Part shown: positions 8,644 to 17,400 of the stretch, in pieces | Numbering within the stretch: the stretch's first letter is position 1 | Layout of the letters: every line of letters starts with the position of its first letter | Source: Bordetella bronchialis | Lineage (GTDB): Bacteria; Pseudomonadota; Gammaproteobacteria; Burkholderiales; Burkholderiaceae_B | Assembly (NCBI RefSeq): GCF_001676705.1 | Contig: NZ_CP016170.1 | Location: 2,232,001 to 2,296,000 of the forward strand | Direction: 5' to 3' | DNA length: 64,000 nucleotides | Position numbers and translations under genes: made by a program | Notes under the pieces: generated by a model | Told to the model about the DNA's origin: nothing | What the model saw: the letters and a program-made list of their open reading frames with translations, nothing else | The model's database searches: none

Positions 8644-9315
8644 GTGAGCCGCGTACCGGCCCTGTGGTGGGGCAGTCCCGAACTCGCGCCGCGATATCGC
8701 GCCGAAGTGTTGCATGGCGCCGACAGGGCGCGCGCCGCGCATGCGCGCTCGCCTCGCGCGGAACGGGACTGGCGGGTCAGCCGGGTGCTGTTGGCACAGG
8801 CTCGCGCTGCCTGGCAGGACGAGCCGCCACCGGCCTTGTCGTTGAGCCATTCACATGGCCATGCCGTGGTCGGCGCGGCGCCGGCGGGCTGGCGCATCGG
8901 CGTGGACCTGGAGCGGATCCGGCCGCGCCGCGTGGATGAGCTGGCGCGATGGTGCTGCGGCCCGGATGAGCAGGCCGTGCTGGCGGGCATGCGGGATGAG
9001 CGCCGGCGGCTCCAGGCCTTTTATGCCTTGTGGACGCTGAAGGAAGCCTTCATCAAGGCGGCGAACCTGGACTTTCCCGCCGACATGCGGTCGGTGGGGC
9101 TGGCCTGGGATGCGCCGGAAACCGCCTTGGCGCATGCGCGGCTGCGCGCGCCCGGTCCCGGTTGGCGGGCGTGGTCCGCTCGCGTGGACGACGCATGGGC
9201 CGTTTCGGCGGTGTGGTGGACAGGGGACGCCGCGGAAGGGCAAGCCATCCCGGCCTTGTGGGCGGCGCGGGGCATCGTGGCCCCCGAGGTGTTCAACGCC
9301 GGCCGGTGGTGCTGA
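8644..9315 (+). CDS. Sfp-type 4'-phosphopantetheinyl transferase
   Basis: A 223-residue protein that transfers phosphopantetheine from CoA to Ser of carrier proteins. It shows the family signature: GVDLERI with the Mg-binding Asp, then FYALWTLKEAFIKAA (the WTxKEAxxK motif). The start is GTG with AGGAGG six bases upstream. Its place, divergent from the aryl-polyene operon with two ACP genes, suggests these ACPs are its substrates, although it may be the cell's general Sfp-type enzyme. Confidence 0.9.
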   Translation: MSRVPALWWGSPELAPRYRAEVLHGADRARAAHARSPRAERDWRVSRVLLAQARAAWQDEPPPALSLSHSHGHAVVGAAPAGWRIGVDLERIRPRRVDELARWCCGPDEQAVLAGMRDERRRLQAFYALWTLKEAFIKAANLDFPADMRSVGLAWDAPETALAHARLRAPGPGWRAWSARVDDAWAVSAVWWTGDAAEGQAIPALWAARGIVAPEVFNAGRWC

Positions 9316-9325
9316 TCGGGCGGAA

Positions 9326-9350
9326 GGCCCACGCGGTTTCCGCGCGGGCC
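9326..9350. terminator. Hairpin between convergent genes
   Basis: GGCCC and GCGG arms pair with CCGC and GGGCC around a TTT loop in the 38-bp gap between the transferase and the LysR gene. There is no clear T tract. It may end transcription from both sides. Confidence 0.45.
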
Positions 9351-9353
9351 AGC

Positions 9354-10244
9354 TTAGGGCGTAAGGGCTTGCGCCACTTCCGCGCAGGCCAGCCGTAGGC
9401 TTTGCACGAAGCCGTGATGCAGCGCCGACATGGGATCGTCCGCGTGCACCAGTGCGCCGATATGGAAATGCACCGCGGGATCCAGGCGGCGGATGGAAAG
9501 TCCGGGACGCGAAATGCCATGGGCGCTATAGGCGTCCACGATGGCGTCGCCGCAGCCGGCCTCGACCATGGCGCAGGCCATGTAGTGAGTCTGCACCAGC
9601 AGGGCGGTATTCATGCTGACCCCGCGTTCCGCCAGCGCGGCCTGCAGCAGGCTGCCCAGCGGGTCGTGCGGATCCATCGCGATCAGGCGGTCGGGACGTA
9701 CGCCGGCCAGCGGCACCGCGGGCCCGTCCGGTTCGCGGCTGACGTAGACCATCTCCGAGCGGTCCAGGTCGATGCGGGCGATGCCCGGATGAGCAGGGGG
9801 CTCGTAGGTGACCGCCAGGTCGATCTCGCGGGCCAGCAGGCCGGCGATCAGTTCACCGGTATGGTGGGTCTGCAGCCGGAAGGTGATATCGGGCTGGCGG
9901 GCGCGGCTGATCGCCACGGCGCGCGGGACGACGCCCAGGCCCAGGCTGGGCGCGCAGCCGATGCGCAGGTGCCCGCGCGGATGGTGGCGCAGATTGGCCG
10001 CCAGCTTGCGCACGCTTTCCAGGTCGCGCGACAGGCGGGCGATATCCGGGGCAAGGATTTCCGCCTCTCGTGTGGCGCGCAGCCGCCCCTTGACGCGTTC
10101 GAACAGCTTGAAGCCCACCTGGGCTTCCGCATGCGCCAGCATCTTGCTGGCGGCCGGCTGGGAGATGTGCAGGGCCTGGGCCGCCCGGCTCAGGGAGCCG
10201 GTGGCGCGGATGGCTTCGAACAGTTCGATGTGGCGCAGGCGCAT
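9354..10244 (-). CDS. LysR-family transcriptional regulator
   Basis: A 296-residue LTTR. The N-terminal winged helix reads LRHIELFEAIRATGSLSRAA followed by ISQPAASKML, the recognition helix. The rest is the effector-binding domain. It is divergent from the FAD amine oxidoreductase at 10513, with 268 bp between them, so it probably regulates that gene. The effector may be an amino acid or amine; that is inference from context. Confidence 0.9.
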   Translation of the reverse strand: MRLRHIELFEAIRATGSLSRAAQALHISQPAASKMLAHAEAQVGFKLFERVKGRLRATREAEILAPDIARLSRDLESVRKLAANLRHHPRGHLRIGCAPSLGLGVVPRAVAISRARQPDITFRLQTHHTGELIAGLLAREIDLAVTYEPPAHPGIARIDLDRSEMVYVSREPDGPAVPLAGVRPDRLIAMDPHDPLGSLLQAALAERGVSMNTALLVQTHYMACAMVEAGCGDAIVDAYSAHGISRPGLSIRRLDPAVHFHIGALVHADDPMSALHHGFVQSLRLACAEVAQALTP

Positions 10245-10512
10245 CGGGCGGGATCGGCAGAAAGGATGAATAGCAAAAGGTTATATCGGAATGGCGCCCC
10301 GTGCACGATGTAACGCCACGTGCCGGCGCGACGGTCCAATAGCTGGACTTGCCCTGCGAGCAGAATGGCGCGACCGCCGCGACGGCGCCCGCTTGTAACG
10401 CCCGACCAGGCCTGGATATAGCCAAAGGTTATGTATTCTGGCGGCTTTGGCATTGGCCCGGGACCGCCGGCTTCGCCAGAATCGCTGCTGTGAATGACTA
10501 CAGGGTGCTGCC
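10245..10512. promoter_or_regulatory. Regulatory gap between LysR gene and FAD oxidoreductase
   Basis: A 268-bp divergent spacer. It contains two similar stretches, AAAAGGTTATATCGGAAT near 10275 and CCAAAGGTTATGTATTCT near 10424, sharing AAAGGTTAT. These could be LysR contact sites, but no perfect T-N11-A dyad stands out. I see no gene here. Confidence 0.4.
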
Positions 10513-11760
10513 ATGCGCGTGTGCGTAATCGGCGCGGGCGTGGTCGGCGTGACGTCCGCCTATTTCCTTGCGCGCCAGGGATACGAAGTAACGCTGGTCG
10601 ACGGGCGCGCCCGTCCCGGCGAGGAAACCAGCTATGCCAATGGCGGCCAGCTCAGCTACAGCTATGTCGCGCCGCTGGCCGGTCCGGGCGTGCTGCCCAG
10701 CGTGCCGGCCTGGCTGTTGCGCGACGATTCTCCCCTGCGCTTCCGTCCGCGCCTGGATCCTCATCAATGGCGGTGGTGCCTGCAATTCGCGCTGGCCTGC
10801 CGTGCCTCCGTGTCGCGGCGCGTCACCGCGGAAATGCTCACGCTGTCGTATCTGAGCCGCGACGTCCTGCACGCGCTGCTCGAACAGGAGCCCCTGTCCT
10901 TCAGCCACCTGCGCAACGGCAAGTTGATTGTCTACCGCAGCCCCGCGCTGCTGGAAAAGGCGCGCGCGCTGGTCGAATACCAGGCCGGCCACGGCGCCGA
11001 GCAGCAGGTCTTGAGCGCGGCGCGCACGGTGGAAATGGAGCCGGCGCTGGCCGGCATGCGGTCACACCTGGCCGGCGCCGTTTTCACCCCTGGCGAAGAA
11101 GTCGGCGATTGCCTGCGCTTTACCGAGGGACTGTTCGAGCGCCTGTCGCGCCGGCCGAATGTGCGCATCCTGATGAACGCGCCGGTCTCCGGCCTGCGGC
11201 GCAGCGGCGCGCGTATCGTCGCCGCCCGCACGCCGGCCGAGGACGTGGAGGCGGATGCCTACGTCGTGGCCGCCGGCATGGGCAGCCGGGCCCTGTTGCG
11301 GCCGCTGGGCCAGGACGTGCCGCTGTATGCCTTGAAGGGCTACAGCCTTAGCGTGCCTTTGGGGGACGACGATGCCGCGGCACCGTCGATCAGCGTGACG
11401 GACTACGAGCGGCGCATCGTCTACGCGCGCATCGGCGCCATGCTGCGCATGGCGGCCATGGTGGATATCGGCGGCGATGCCGGCATCGACGAACGGCGCA
11501 TCGCGCTGCTCAAGCGCCAGGTCGGCGACACGTTTCCGTCGCTGCGGCTGGACACCGCGCGGCCCTGGGCCGGCCAGCGGCCGGCCATGCCCTCGGGCAA
11601 GCCCTGGATCGGGCCCAGCCGCGCGGCATGCAATCTATGGATGAACCTGGGGCAGGGCGCCCTGGGCTTCACGCTGGCCTGCGGCAGCGCGGCCTTGCTG
11701 ACGGCGCAAATGGCGGGCATCCAGGCGCCGATCGAGCCGCGTCCCTTCCTGCCGGCATGA
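10513..11760 (+). CDS. FAD-dependent amine/D-amino-acid dehydrogenase (DadA-like)
   Basis: A 415-residue flavoenzyme of the DAO superfamily. The N-terminal Rossmann motif VIGAGVVGVTSAYFLARQGY binds FAD and the VDGRARPGEETSYANGGQLS region matches DadA. A C-terminal GPSRAACNLWMNLGQGALGF segment completes the FAD site. It should oxidise an amino acid or secondary amine at the inner face of the membrane and pass electrons to quinone. An AGGG site lies seven bases before the ATG. The last nine residues and the stop codon lie in the first copy of a tandem repeat. Confidence 0.85.
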   Translation: MRVCVIGAGVVGVTSAYFLARQGYEVTLVDGRARPGEETSYANGGQLSYSYVAPLAGPGVLPSVPAWLLRDDSPLRFRPRLDPHQWRWCLQFALACRASVSRRVTAEMLTLSYLSRDVLHALLEQEPLSFSHLRNGKLIVYRSPALLEKARALVEYQAGHGAEQQVLSAARTVEMEPALAGMRSHLAGAVFTPGEEVGDCLRFTEGLFERLSRRPNVRILMNAPVSGLRRSGARIVAARTPAEDVEADAYVVAAGMGSRALLRPLGQDVPLYALKGYSLSVPLGDDDAAAPSISVTDYERRIVYARIGAMLRMAAMVDIGGDAGIDERRIALLKRQVGDTFPSLRLDTARPWAGQRPAMPSGKPWIGPSRAACNLWMNLGQGALGFTLACGSAALLTAQMAGIQAPIEPRPFLPA

Positions 11761-11940
11761 CGATCGAGCCGCGTCCCTTCCTGCCGGCATGACGATCTAG
11801 CCACGTCCCTTCCTGCCTGCATGACGATCGGGCCGCGTCCCACCCCAGGGATCCAGCCGGGTCCTTCCTGCGGGAATGACGCTCGCGCCGCGTCCCCTCC
11901 TGCCGGGATGACGATCGCGCCATCAGCCCTTCCCGCCGGA
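11729..11940. repeat. 32-bp tandem repeat array starting inside a stop codon region
   Basis: Copies at 11729-11760 and 11761-11792 are identical. 11793-11824 and 11880-11911 are close variants, and the stretches between and after (11825-11879, 11912-11940) are decayed copies. Each unit begins CGATCG/CGATCT and ends in ATGA. The first copy encodes the last residues and stop of the oxidoreductase. Each unit has a GC-rich centre but no evident palindrome. Confidence 0.85.
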
Positions 11941-12215
11941 GCGGGCGGGGTGGCGCGGCAAAATCTACAGGGGATGTAAAACCGGCGGCCGGTATGCCTG
12001 GCAAGGCGCCGATCGGCAGCGTCCCGCCAGGAAGGCCCTGGGTGCCCGGGCCGCCGGCGGGAACGCTTCGGAGAAAAGATCTCGGTCGGAAGGCGGGAAG
12101 GCTTCGGGCGGGCAAGCCCTTGGTCGGACGCCGGGACGACTTCCAGCGGGAAGCCCCCGCCGCGAAGCCCCGCGGGAAAGCCCCCGCGTGCAGGGCCTTC
12201 CCGTGCAGGGTCGGA
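11941..12215. other. Non-coding stretch
   Basis: This GC-rich 275-bp spacer separates the repeat array from the Gln-rich ORF. Open frames here are long only because of base composition, and none has a ribosome site or family resemblance. I see no gene. Confidence 0.4.
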
Positions 12216-12416
12216 TCAGCGTTTCTGGTCGGAGCCCGAGCCGTGGCCGGACCGCTGCGTACCATGTTGCTGGCCGTGCTGCTGGCCGCCGCGATCCTGT
12301 TGCTGCTGTTGCTGCGAGCGTTGCTGGTTCTGGTTCTGTTGCTGGCCTTGCTGGCCTTGTTGGCTTTGTTGGCGCTGCCCCTGCTGGTTCGGTTGCTGGT
12401 TCGATTGCTGCTTCAT
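12216..12416 (-). CDS. Small glutamine-rich low-complexity protein
   Basis: A 66-residue ORF, about half Gln, with scattered Asn, Gly and Arg, a basic C-terminus (SGSDQKR) and no hydrophobic segment. The case for a gene is a good AGGAG ribosome site about seven bases before the ATG, and a length that suits a free-standing small protein. The opposite strand reads as a Leu-rich frame, which is the mirror of CAG/CAA codons. Function is unknown. It could be an intrinsically disordered cytosolic protein, or a chance repeat ORF. Confidence 0.5.
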   Translation of the reverse strand: MKQQSNQQPNQQGQRQQSQQGQQGQQQNQNQQRSQQQQQQDRGGQQHGQQHGTQRSGHGSGSDQKR

Positions 12417-12686
12417 CGTTGGCTCCTGTGCATGGACGGTCCACCCGGCTCGCGCCGGCGTGGAGTGCCGGAAAACGCGGAACGGATCCGCGCCGGTTGG
12501 GCAGCAAACGGTGTGCCTCGATGGCTTAATCCGCGCGGGCGGCGGACCCCGCCCGCGCGAAGCCCGTCCGCGCTGGCCGTCCTAAGATTTTTGCCGATTG
12601 CCGCGTCGTCATGTTCATGGTCAGATCGCGAAAAAAGACCTGCTCGCCGCCCGGCGAAGCAGCGGGCCGTGCTCGGGGGGACCGCC
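12417..12686. promoter_or_regulatory. Divergent spacer with GC-rich hairpin
   Basis: A 270-bp spacer between the Gln-rich ORF and the TPR gene. A near-perfect hairpin of ten base pairs (GCGCGGGCGG at 12533, partner ending 12558) with a six-base loop lies in the middle. No confident promoter boxes were picked. Confidence 0.35.
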
Positions 12687-14009
12687 ATGGCACACACCGA
12701 TCTGCGGGGCAATCCCGTATCCACCCAGAACGACGAGGCGCTGGAACGCTACGAGGCCGCGCAAGCGCTTTTCCACGGTTATTACGGCGATCCGGTCGGC
12801 GTGATCGACCAGGCCCTGGCGCGGGATCCCGAGTTCGTCATGGGGCACCTGCTGCGCGCCGGCATGATGATCACGGCCAGCGACCAGTGCGTGGAATCCA
12901 TGCTGCGCGAAAGCGTCCAGGCGGCAGAGGGCCTGCATGCCCTGGCCAACGACCGCGAACGCCGACATACGGCCGCCGCGCGGGCCTGGCTGGACGGCCG
13001 GCTGGAGGAATCCCTGGCGCGCTACGCCGATATCCTGGCCGACTATCCGCGCGACACGCTGGCATTGCAGGTGGGCCACATCGGCGATTTCCTGCTGGGG
13101 CGTTCCACCATGCTGCGCGACCGGGTGGCGGGCATCCTGCCCGCCTGGGACACGCACATGCCGGAATTCGGCTACGTCCTGGGCATGTACGCCTTCGGGC
13201 TGGAAGAAACCAATCTGTACGACGAGGCCGAGGCCCAGGGGCGCCGCGCGCTGGATATGAACCGGCGCGATCCCTGGGCCGTGCACGCCGTCGCGCATGT
13301 CATGGAAATGCAGGGACGCGTCGAGGAAGGCATCGCCTGGCTGGAAAACCGGCGCGAGGACTGGAGCGCCGACAACATGCTGGCGGTTCACAATTGGTGG
13401 CACCTGGCGCTCTTCCGCCTGGACCAGGGCGACACGGACGGCGTGCTGGCGCTGTACGACGAGCGGATACGCGAGCAGTTCTCCGGGCAGGTGCTGGACC
13501 TGGTCGATGGCTCGGCCATGCTGTGGCGCCTGTGGCTGCGGGGCGTGGACGTGTCGCGGCGCTGGCGCGACCTGGCCGACCTGTGGCAGGCACGCGGCGG
13601 TGCCGGCTATTACGCCTTCAATGACGTCCATGCCTTGATGGCGTATCTGGGGGCTGGCGACGGCCCGGCGGCCCAGGCGCTGATCCAGGTCATGGAGGCG
13701 GCCGCCGCCGGCAGCGGCACCAATGCGATGATGACGCGCGACGTCGGCTTGCCGGCGGCGCATGCGCTGGTGGCCTTCGCCAGGGAAGACTATTCCCGGA
13801 CCGTCGAACTGCTGCGCGACCTGCGGCTGATCGCGCATCGATTCGGCGGCAGCCATGCACAGCGGGACGTATTGGCCCTGACGCTGATCGAGGCCGCGCT
13901 GCGCGATGGCGCGCGCAGCCTGGCCAAGGTCCTGGCCGCCGAGCGGTTGGCCTTGAAGCCGGCCAGCCTGGGCAACCAGCGCCTGGCGGCGCGCGCCGCG
14001 GCCTTGTAG
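12687..14009 (+). CDS. TTC38-like tetratricopeptide repeat protein
   Basis: A 440-residue soluble protein built from helical repeats, with no signal peptide. It begins MAHTDLRGNPVSTQNDEALE. Segments such as YDEAEAQGRRALDMNRRDPW and HAVAHVMEMQGRVEEGIAWL, and the invariant-looking DNMLAVHNWWHLALF, match the bacterial relatives of TTC38. The function of this family is not settled. The start at 12687 is chosen for its position and a G-rich ribosome site; an in-frame extension of 231 codons upstream is repeat-like and unsupported. Confidence 0.75.
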   Translation: MAHTDLRGNPVSTQNDEALERYEAAQALFHGYYGDPVGVIDQALARDPEFVMGHLLRAGMMITASDQCVESMLRESVQAAEGLHALANDRERRHTAAARAWLDGRLEESLARYADILADYPRDTLALQVGHIGDFLLGRSTMLRDRVAGILPAWDTHMPEFGYVLGMYAFGLEETNLYDEAEAQGRRALDMNRRDPWAVHAVAHVMEMQGRVEEGIAWLENRREDWSADNMLAVHNWWHLALFRLDQGDTDGVLALYDERIREQFSGQVLDLVDGSAMLWRLWLRGVDVSRRWRDLADLWQARGGAGYYAFNDVHALMAYLGAGDGPAAQALIQVMEAAAAGSGTNAMMTRDVGLPAAHALVAFAREDYSRTVELLRDLRLIAHRFGGSHAQRDVLALTLIEAALRDGARSLAKVLAAERLALKPASLGNQRLAARAAAL

Positions 14010-14148
14010 GGCGGCGGGAGGCTCCCGCGGCGTTGTACGCATTCCAGTGGGCGGCGCCGCCCGCGCCGGCACCCAGGTGACCGGGAAGAAGGTGTCCGGC
14101 CGGCGCCCGCCAGCGCGCCGATGGCGATGGCGACCTTGCGGCCGGTCT

Positions 14149-17100
14149 TCAATGAAAATCGCGGCTGCTGACGGACAGGTCGCCCAGCAGGGGCGTCATG
14201 TCCACCAGGCGGTGCGCGATCAGGTGGCGCACATTGTTGACGTTCTGCCAGACCCCGTACACCCCCATCAGGGTGGATCCCAGCAATTCCCTGCGCTGCC
14301 GCTCGATCAGCTCGGGCCGCACCACCACGTTGACCGGCCCGGTTTCATCCTCGATGGAAACGAAGATGGTGCCCTTGGCGGTGCCGGGCCGCTGCCGCAC
14401 CGTGACCAGCCCGCAGGCGCGCGCCAGGCGCTTGTCGGGATAGCCGTTCAGCGTTTCGGCGGTTTCGAAGCGGCGTGCCTTGAGCTTGTCGCGCAGCAGG
14501 GCCAGGGGATGGCGATGCAGCGTGAAGCGCAGCGACCGGTAATCGTCGGCGATGGTCTGTCCTTCGGTGGGCATGGGTAGCTGGGGGATGTGGTTTTCCA
14601 CGATGGCGGCATCGCGCAGCAATCCCTTGGCGGGCGGTCCCGCCGCGGCTTCCCAGCGCGCCTGTCGGCGGTGGCCGGCCAGGGTCAGCAAGGCATCGGC
14701 CGCGGCCAGCGCATCCAGGTCGTGGCGGTTGAGGTCGGCGCGCCGCGCCAGGTCGGCGGTATGCGCGAAAGGATGCTGCCCCCGGGCGGCGGCGATGCGG
14801 GTGGCGGCCGCTTCGGACATGCCCTTGACCAGGCTCAATCCCAGGCGCACGGCGGGACGTCCGCCGTTATCGGCACCGAAATCCAGCCTGCTGTCCCAAT
14901 CGCTGGCGCATACATCCACCGGCAGCACGCGCACGCTGTGGCGGCGCGCGTCCTGGATCAGCTGCGCCGGCGCATAGAACCCCATGGGTTGGGAATTCAG
15001 CAGCGCCGCCAGGAAGGCTTCGGGTTCGTGGCGCTTGATCCACGAGCTGGCATAGGCCAGCAAGGCGAAGCTGGCGGCGTGGCTTTCCGGAAAGCCGTAT
15101 TCGCCGAAGCCTTCGACCTGCCGGAAGATGGCGTCGGCGAAGTCCTTCGTATAACCATGGGCCAGCATGCCGCCCACCAGCTTGGCGCGGAACTTGTCCA
15201 CGCCGCCCTTGCGCCGCCAGGCCGCCATGGAACGGCGCAGTTCATCGGCCTCGCCCCCCGTGAAGCCCGCCGCCACCATGGCGATCTGCATCACCTGCTC
15301 CTGGAAAATGGGCACGCCCATGGTGCGTTCCAGCACGGTGCGCACTTTCTCGCTGGGATAGGTGATCTCTTCCAGGCCCTGGCGCCGGCGCAGGTAGGGA
15401 TGGACCATGCCACCCTGGATGGGGCCGGGCCGCACGATGGCCACTTCGATCACCAGGTCGTAGAACGCTTGCGGACGCAGGCGCGGCAGCATGGTCATCT
15501 GCGCGCGCGATTCGATCTGGAACACGCCTATCGTATCGGCCTCGCTGATCATGTCGTAGGTGGGCTTGTCGGCCGGCGGAATGTCCTGCATGGCGAAGGC
15601 ATGGCCGCGCCGCAGCGACACCAGTTCCAGCGCGCGGCGGATCACCGACAGCATGCCCAGGGCCAGGACATCCACCTTGAGCAGATGCATCGCGTCCAGG
15701 TCGTCCTTGTCCCACTGCACGACGCTGCGGCCTTCCATGGCGGCGTTCTCGATAGGCACCAGGCGCGACAGCTTGCCGCGCGAGATGACGAAGCCGCCCG
15801 GATGCTGCGACAAGTGCCGGGGAAAGCCCATCAGCAAGGTGGCCAGCGCCGCCCATTGCCTGGCCACGATGGATTCCGGATCCAGGCCGCAACCCTGGAA
15901 GCCGTTCAACAGGCCTTCGCGGCTGTCCCACCATTGATGCGCCTTGGCGACCGCGTCCACGATGGCCGGATCCACGCCCAGGGCCTTGCCGGTGTCGCGC
16001 AGCACGCTGCGTGGCCGGTAGGTGATCACCACCGCCGTCAGGGCGGCGCGCGCACGGCCGTATTTGTCGTAGATGTACTGGATGACCTCTTCGCGCCGCT
16101 GGTGTTCGAAATCGACGTCGATATCGGGCGGTTCGTTGCGTTCCCTGCTGATGAAGCGTTCGAACAGGGAATTGCCGCGCGCGGGATCGACTTCGGTGAT
16201 GCCCAGGCAATAGCACACCGCGGAATTGGCCGCCGAGCCGCGTCCCTGGCACAGGATGTCTTTCGAGCGCGCGAACTTGACGATGTCGTAGACCGTCAGG
16301 AAATAGGCTTCGTAGCGCAGTTCCTGGATCAGGGTCAGTTCCTTTTCGATCTGTTCGGCCACGTTGTCGGGGATGTGTTCGCCGAAGCGGCGGCGCGCGC
16401 CGGCATAGGTTTCGGCGCGCAGGTAGGACGCGGGCGTGGCGCCGGCCGGGACGATTTCGTCGGGATACTCGTAGCGCAATTCATCCAGGTTGAAGGTGCA
16501 GCGGCGGGCGATTTCCAGCGTCTGGCGCAGCGCCTCGGCCGGATAGAGCCGCGCCAGCTGCAGGCGCGACCGCAAATGGCGTTCGGCATTGGCGGCCAGT
16601 GCGTAGCCGCATTCCCGGACCGGCTTGCCCAGGCGGATGGCTGTCAGCGTGTCATGCAGCGGTTTGCGTGAACGGACATGCATTTCCGCCAGGCCCAGGG
16701 CGGTGATCGGCAGTCCGCTGGCGCGCGCGGCATCTTCCACGGTGGCGCGATGCAGGTCGTCGCGGGACTGGTGCCTGGCCATCAGGCCCATCCATGCGCG
16801 GCCGGAAAAAACCCGCGCCAGCCAGCGCGCCTGGGTGGCCAGGCGGTCGGCCGCGATGCCATGCGCTGGCGCCAGGATGGCAAGGCATTCGGGCAGATGG
16901 GCCAGGTGCGCGTAAGGGGCGGGAGGCTGCTCCAGCTGGGACGCGGCAAGGCGGTACGAACCTTTTTTCACGGCGCCGGTGCGCGCCAGCGTGATCAGTT
17001 CGGAAAGATTGCCATAGCCTTCGCGCGTCTGGGCCAGCAGGATAAGGCGTATGGGTTCGCCGCCGGCCGGCCCGGTGTCGTCGACCAGTTCGAAATAGCT

Positions 17101-17394
17101 GCCGATGATCAGCGGCAGCTTGTGTTCCTTGGCCTCGGTGTGCGCGCGCACCACCCCCGCCACCGAGCATTCGTCGGTAATGGCCAGGGCGGCATAGCCC
17201 AGTTCCGCGGCGCGGCTGACCAGTTCTTCCGCGTGCGAGGCGCCGCGCAGGAAACTGAAGTTGGTCATGCAGCCCAGTTCGGCATAGCCGGGCAGGGCGT
17301 TGGAAGCGTATCGGGCGGACGCGGCGGACGCGGCGTCCGCGGGGATATCGCCGGGCAGGGGATCGTCGCGCGGGATCGAAGCGTCATCGTGCAT
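14149..17394 (-). CDS. dnaE2: Error-prone DNA polymerase III alpha-like subunit
   Basis: A 1081-residue C-family polymerase. The N-terminal PHP domain starts at FSFLRGASHAEELVSRA. The palm carries the catalytic acids in PDIDVDFEHQRREEV, and the fingers follow in GRGSAANSAVCYCLGITEVDP. Length suits DnaE2 rather than the replicative DnaE1. It is the last gene of the imuA-imuB-dnaE2 cassette, six bases after imuB. In this system DnaE2 does mutagenic translesion synthesis after DNA damage, recruited to the clamp through ImuB. Confidence 0.95.
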   Translation of the reverse strand: MHDDASIPRDDPLPGDIPADAASAASARYASNALPGYAELGCMTNFSFLRGASHAEELVSRAAELGYAALAITDECSVAGVVRAHTEAKEHKLPLIIGSYFELVDDTGPAGGEPIRLILLAQTREGYGNLSELITLARTGAVKKGSYRLAASQLEQPPAPYAHLAHLPECLAILAPAHGIAADRLATQARWLARVFSGRAWMGLMARHQSRDDLHRATVEDAARASGLPITALGLAEMHVRSRKPLHDTLTAIRLGKPVRECGYALAANAERHLRSRLQLARLYPAEALRQTLEIARRCTFNLDELRYEYPDEIVPAGATPASYLRAETYAGARRRFGEHIPDNVAEQIEKELTLIQELRYEAYFLTVYDIVKFARSKDILCQGRGSAANSAVCYCLGITEVDPARGNSLFERFISRERNEPPDIDVDFEHQRREEVIQYIYDKYGRARAALTAVVITYRPRSVLRDTGKALGVDPAIVDAVAKAHQWWDSREGLLNGFQGCGLDPESIVARQWAALATLLMGFPRHLSQHPGGFVISRGKLSRLVPIENAAMEGRSVVQWDKDDLDAMHLLKVDVLALGMLSVIRRALELVSLRRGHAFAMQDIPPADKPTYDMISEADTIGVFQIESRAQMTMLPRLRPQAFYDLVIEVAIVRPGPIQGGMVHPYLRRRQGLEEITYPSEKVRTVLERTMGVPIFQEQVMQIAMVAAGFTGGEADELRRSMAAWRRKGGVDKFRAKLVGGMLAHGYTKDFADAIFRQVEGFGEYGFPESHAASFALLAYASSWIKRHEPEAFLAALLNSQPMGFYAPAQLIQDARRHSVRVLPVDVCASDWDSRLDFGADNGGRPAVRLGLSLVKGMSEAAATRIAAARGQHPFAHTADLARRADLNRHDLDALAAADALLTLAGHRRQARWEAAAGPPAKGLLRDAAIVENHIPQLPMPTEGQTIADDYRSLRFTLHRHPLALLRDKLKARRFETAETLNGYPDKRLARACGLVTVRQRPGTAKGTIFVSIEDETGPVNVVVRPELIERQRRELLGSTLMGVYGVWQNVNNVRHLIAHRLVDMTPLLGDLSVSSRDFH

Positions 17395-17400
17395 GGCGAT

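Noticed and set aside
11729..11940. CRISPR array
   Set aside because: The units are directly adjacent with no spacers, and their decay pattern fits tandem duplication.
11669..12265. Minus-strand frame with repeated SRQEGT peptides, which looks like a repeat protein
   Set aside because: It is the translation of the 32-bp DNA repeats and GC-rich spacer; no ribosome site or fold.
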